Of a stretch of 39,498 nt of DNA, positions 38,451 to 39,498 are shown piece after piece. This DNA is from Phascolarctobacterium sp. (lineage in GTDB: Bacteria; Bacillota; Negativicutes; Acidaminococcales; Acidaminococcaceae). The notes under the pieces were generated by a model. It was not told where the DNA came from, did not search any database, and saw nothing but the letters and a program-made list of their open reading frames with translations. The stretch lies in contig JAUNWI010000016.1 of NCBI GenBank assembly GCA_030540395.1, forward strand, positions 1-39,498, written 5' to 3'. The stretch's first letter is position 1. Each line of letters starts with the position of its first letter. A program made the translations under genes and the position numbers.

Positions 38451-39296
38451 TTAATCGTCGTTTTCTTCGGCAGGCACTAACATTACAGCGCAGTCCACAT
38501 TGAGGACCACATTCTCCGAGGTGCTGCCCAGCTCATCGCCATTGGTCATATCAGCACCGGTTTTAGCCATCATAATCAGGCTCACATTCTCGCGCTCGCA
38601 AATTGCTGCTATTTTTTTCGAAGCCACGCCATGAGCCACATGGTAATCGGCCTCGATGCCAAAAATCTTCATCTCGTCCACCAGCTCCTGTAAAAAGAGC
38701 ACAGCACTATCGTGTTTTTCCTTATAGTCCTGCTTATTACGGCTGTGTTCGATGACGTGAACAAAAATTACCTTGCCTACGAACTCCCGGAGACTGCGGA
38801 TGATGTTCAAAGCCTCCAATGATTTGCGAGAAAAATCCGTTGGCACCAAAATAGTCTGCAAAAGGTTTTCCTGCTCCTCGTGTACCTCGGCCTTATTAAT
38901 CAAAAGCGGAATATTGGTCACACGAGCCAAATCAAAGGTTGTACTACCCATAAGGGCACGCTTAAAAAAGCCTTTGCGATGGGAGGCTACCAAAACTAAA
39001 TCAGCATCATATTCTTCAGCCAGACCCTGAACAGTTTCACTGATATCGCCCGTGCGGGTAACAATGGAAATCTCTTCATAGCCTGCCTGCTCTATCTCAT
39101 TTTTATAACCCTCTAAGCGGCTTTGAGTGCGTTTATAGCTACTACCGTCAGGGTCGGCGTCATCATCATCATCAAAAATGTGCGCCAAAACCACTTCCGT
39201 TTCCGTGTCGGGGCATAAGCTAAACAGACACTCAGTCAGCTTGTCGGCCTGCGGAGACAAATCCGTCGCCAGCAGCACCTTGGTGAATGTACTCAT
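38451..39296 (-). CDS. Tandem universal stress protein (two UspA domains)
   Basis: A 281-residue cytosolic protein with two Usp folds (about 4-135 and 144-276). Each begins with the strand-loop VLLATDLSPQ or ILVPTDFSRKS. The first ends with ADLVLVASHRKGFFKRALMG then STTFDLARVTNIPLLI, which keeps a GxxxxxxxxGS-like nucleotide loop; the second is more diverged (AKTGADMTNGDELGSTSENV). A very acidic DDDDDADPD insert is in the first domain. AAAGGAG precedes the ATG. No other gene shares its transcript; the 11-bp array lies about 100 bases upstream. Confidence 0.94.
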   Translation of the reverse strand: MSTFTKVLLATDLSPQADKLTECLFSLCPDTETEVVLAHIFDDDDDADPDGSSYKRTQSRLEGYKNEIEQAGYEEISIVTRTGDISETVQGLAEEYDADLVLVASHRKGFFKRALMGSTTFDLARVTNIPLLINKAEVHEEQENLLQTILVPTDFSRKSLEALNIIRSLREFVGKVIFVHVIEHSRNKQDYKEKHDSAVLFLQELVDEMKIFGIEADYHVAHGVASKKIAAICERENVSLIMMAKTGADMTNGDELGSTSENVVLNVDCAVMLVPAEENDD

Positions 39297-39334
39297 TTAT
39301 CTGCTCCTTTAAACAAAGATATATAATGGTACTC

Positions 39335-39347
39335 TTTCGCCACGAAA
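39335..39347. promoter_or_regulatory. Short inverted repeat before the usp gene
   Basis: TTTCGCCACGAAA has 5-base arms around three bases and lies about 20 bases upstream of the TATATA stretch that could be the usp -10 region. Possible small operator. Confidence 0.35.
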
Positions 39348-39394
39348 TGTAAAATTCCTGCTAATGTTGTAAATCTTGTTGGGGAAATTTAGGA

Positions 39395-39498
39395 GCTACT
39401 CAACGGCTACTCAGCGGCTACTTGACAGCTACTTGCTATTACTTGACAGCTACTTAGCAGTTACTCAGCGGCTGACAGCTACTCAACGGCTACTCAGC
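39395..39498. repeat. 11-bp tandem repeat array running off the window
   Basis: At least nine units of the form GCTACTCAGCG/GCTACTTGACA follow head to tail from 39395 to the end. Starts are 39395, 39406, 39417, 39428, 39439 (10 bp), 39449, 39460, 39471 (7-bp partial), 39478 and 39489. The core AGTAGC reads on the minus strand. The period is not a multiple of three, so it is not a protein repeat. The full length is unknown because the window ends inside it. Confidence 0.85.

Noticed and set aside
39395..39498. The 11-bp array as CRISPR
   Set aside because: Units abut without spacers and are too short.

Overview
This window looks like chromosome from a Gram-negative-type Firmicute (Negativicutes; an Acidaminococcales or Phascolarctobacterium-like relative is my guess). 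Gene order is firmicute: ispE-purR-glmU-prs-pth, walJ-htrA-rlmH and tRNA-Ser/SRP RNA/dnaX-ybaB-recR-bofA. The SRP RNA is the short type, and lipoproteins, amino- or dicarboxylate transporters and a periplasmic-sensing hybrid kinase dominate the rest. No sequence search was possible, so the taxonomic call is inference.

Region 1 (1-3800) is accessory. It holds an amidase-fold protein cut by the left edge, a roughly 280-bp MITE-like palindrome, a phage BRO/KilAC antirepressor with an acidic repeat tail, a 34-codon ORF, a truncated thermonuclease and an AlbA_2/Schlafen-type regulator with a well-formed promoter and operator. Region 2 (3900-13000) has yitT divergent from the ispE-gntR-NTP transferase-purR-glmU-prs group. 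A polysaccharide deacetylase follows, then a 605-bp non-coding element with perfect 16-bp terminal inverted repeats and many internal hairpins, then pth.

Region 3 (13000-22400) is a sensing and transport neighbourhood: a hybrid histidine kinase with two periplasmic binding domains, a secreted unknown, a DMT permease, a lipoprotein fusing a solute-binding domain to a 5'-nucleotidase C-like domain, a LysR regulator divergent from a 23-residue membrane peptide gene, and an AEC permease. Three exact copies of a 38-bp repeat sit in this region, each between two convergent gene ends.

Region 4 (22400-34300) is almost all on the minus strand: PP-loop ATPase, ECF-like membrane protein, HD protein, walJ-htrA-rlmH, fakB-fakA-perR, Nudix-LCP and a DAACS symporter with paired GTATAC operators. 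Region 5 (34400-39498) is bofA, recR, ybaB, dnaX, SRP RNA, tRNA-Ser(GGA), a tandem universal stress protein and an 11-bp tandem array that runs off the right edge.

The strongest candidates for undescribed biology are the 38-bp convergent-end repeat family, the 605-bp structured element, the small peptide transcript at 21.0-21.24 kb and the helically phased 11-bp array.
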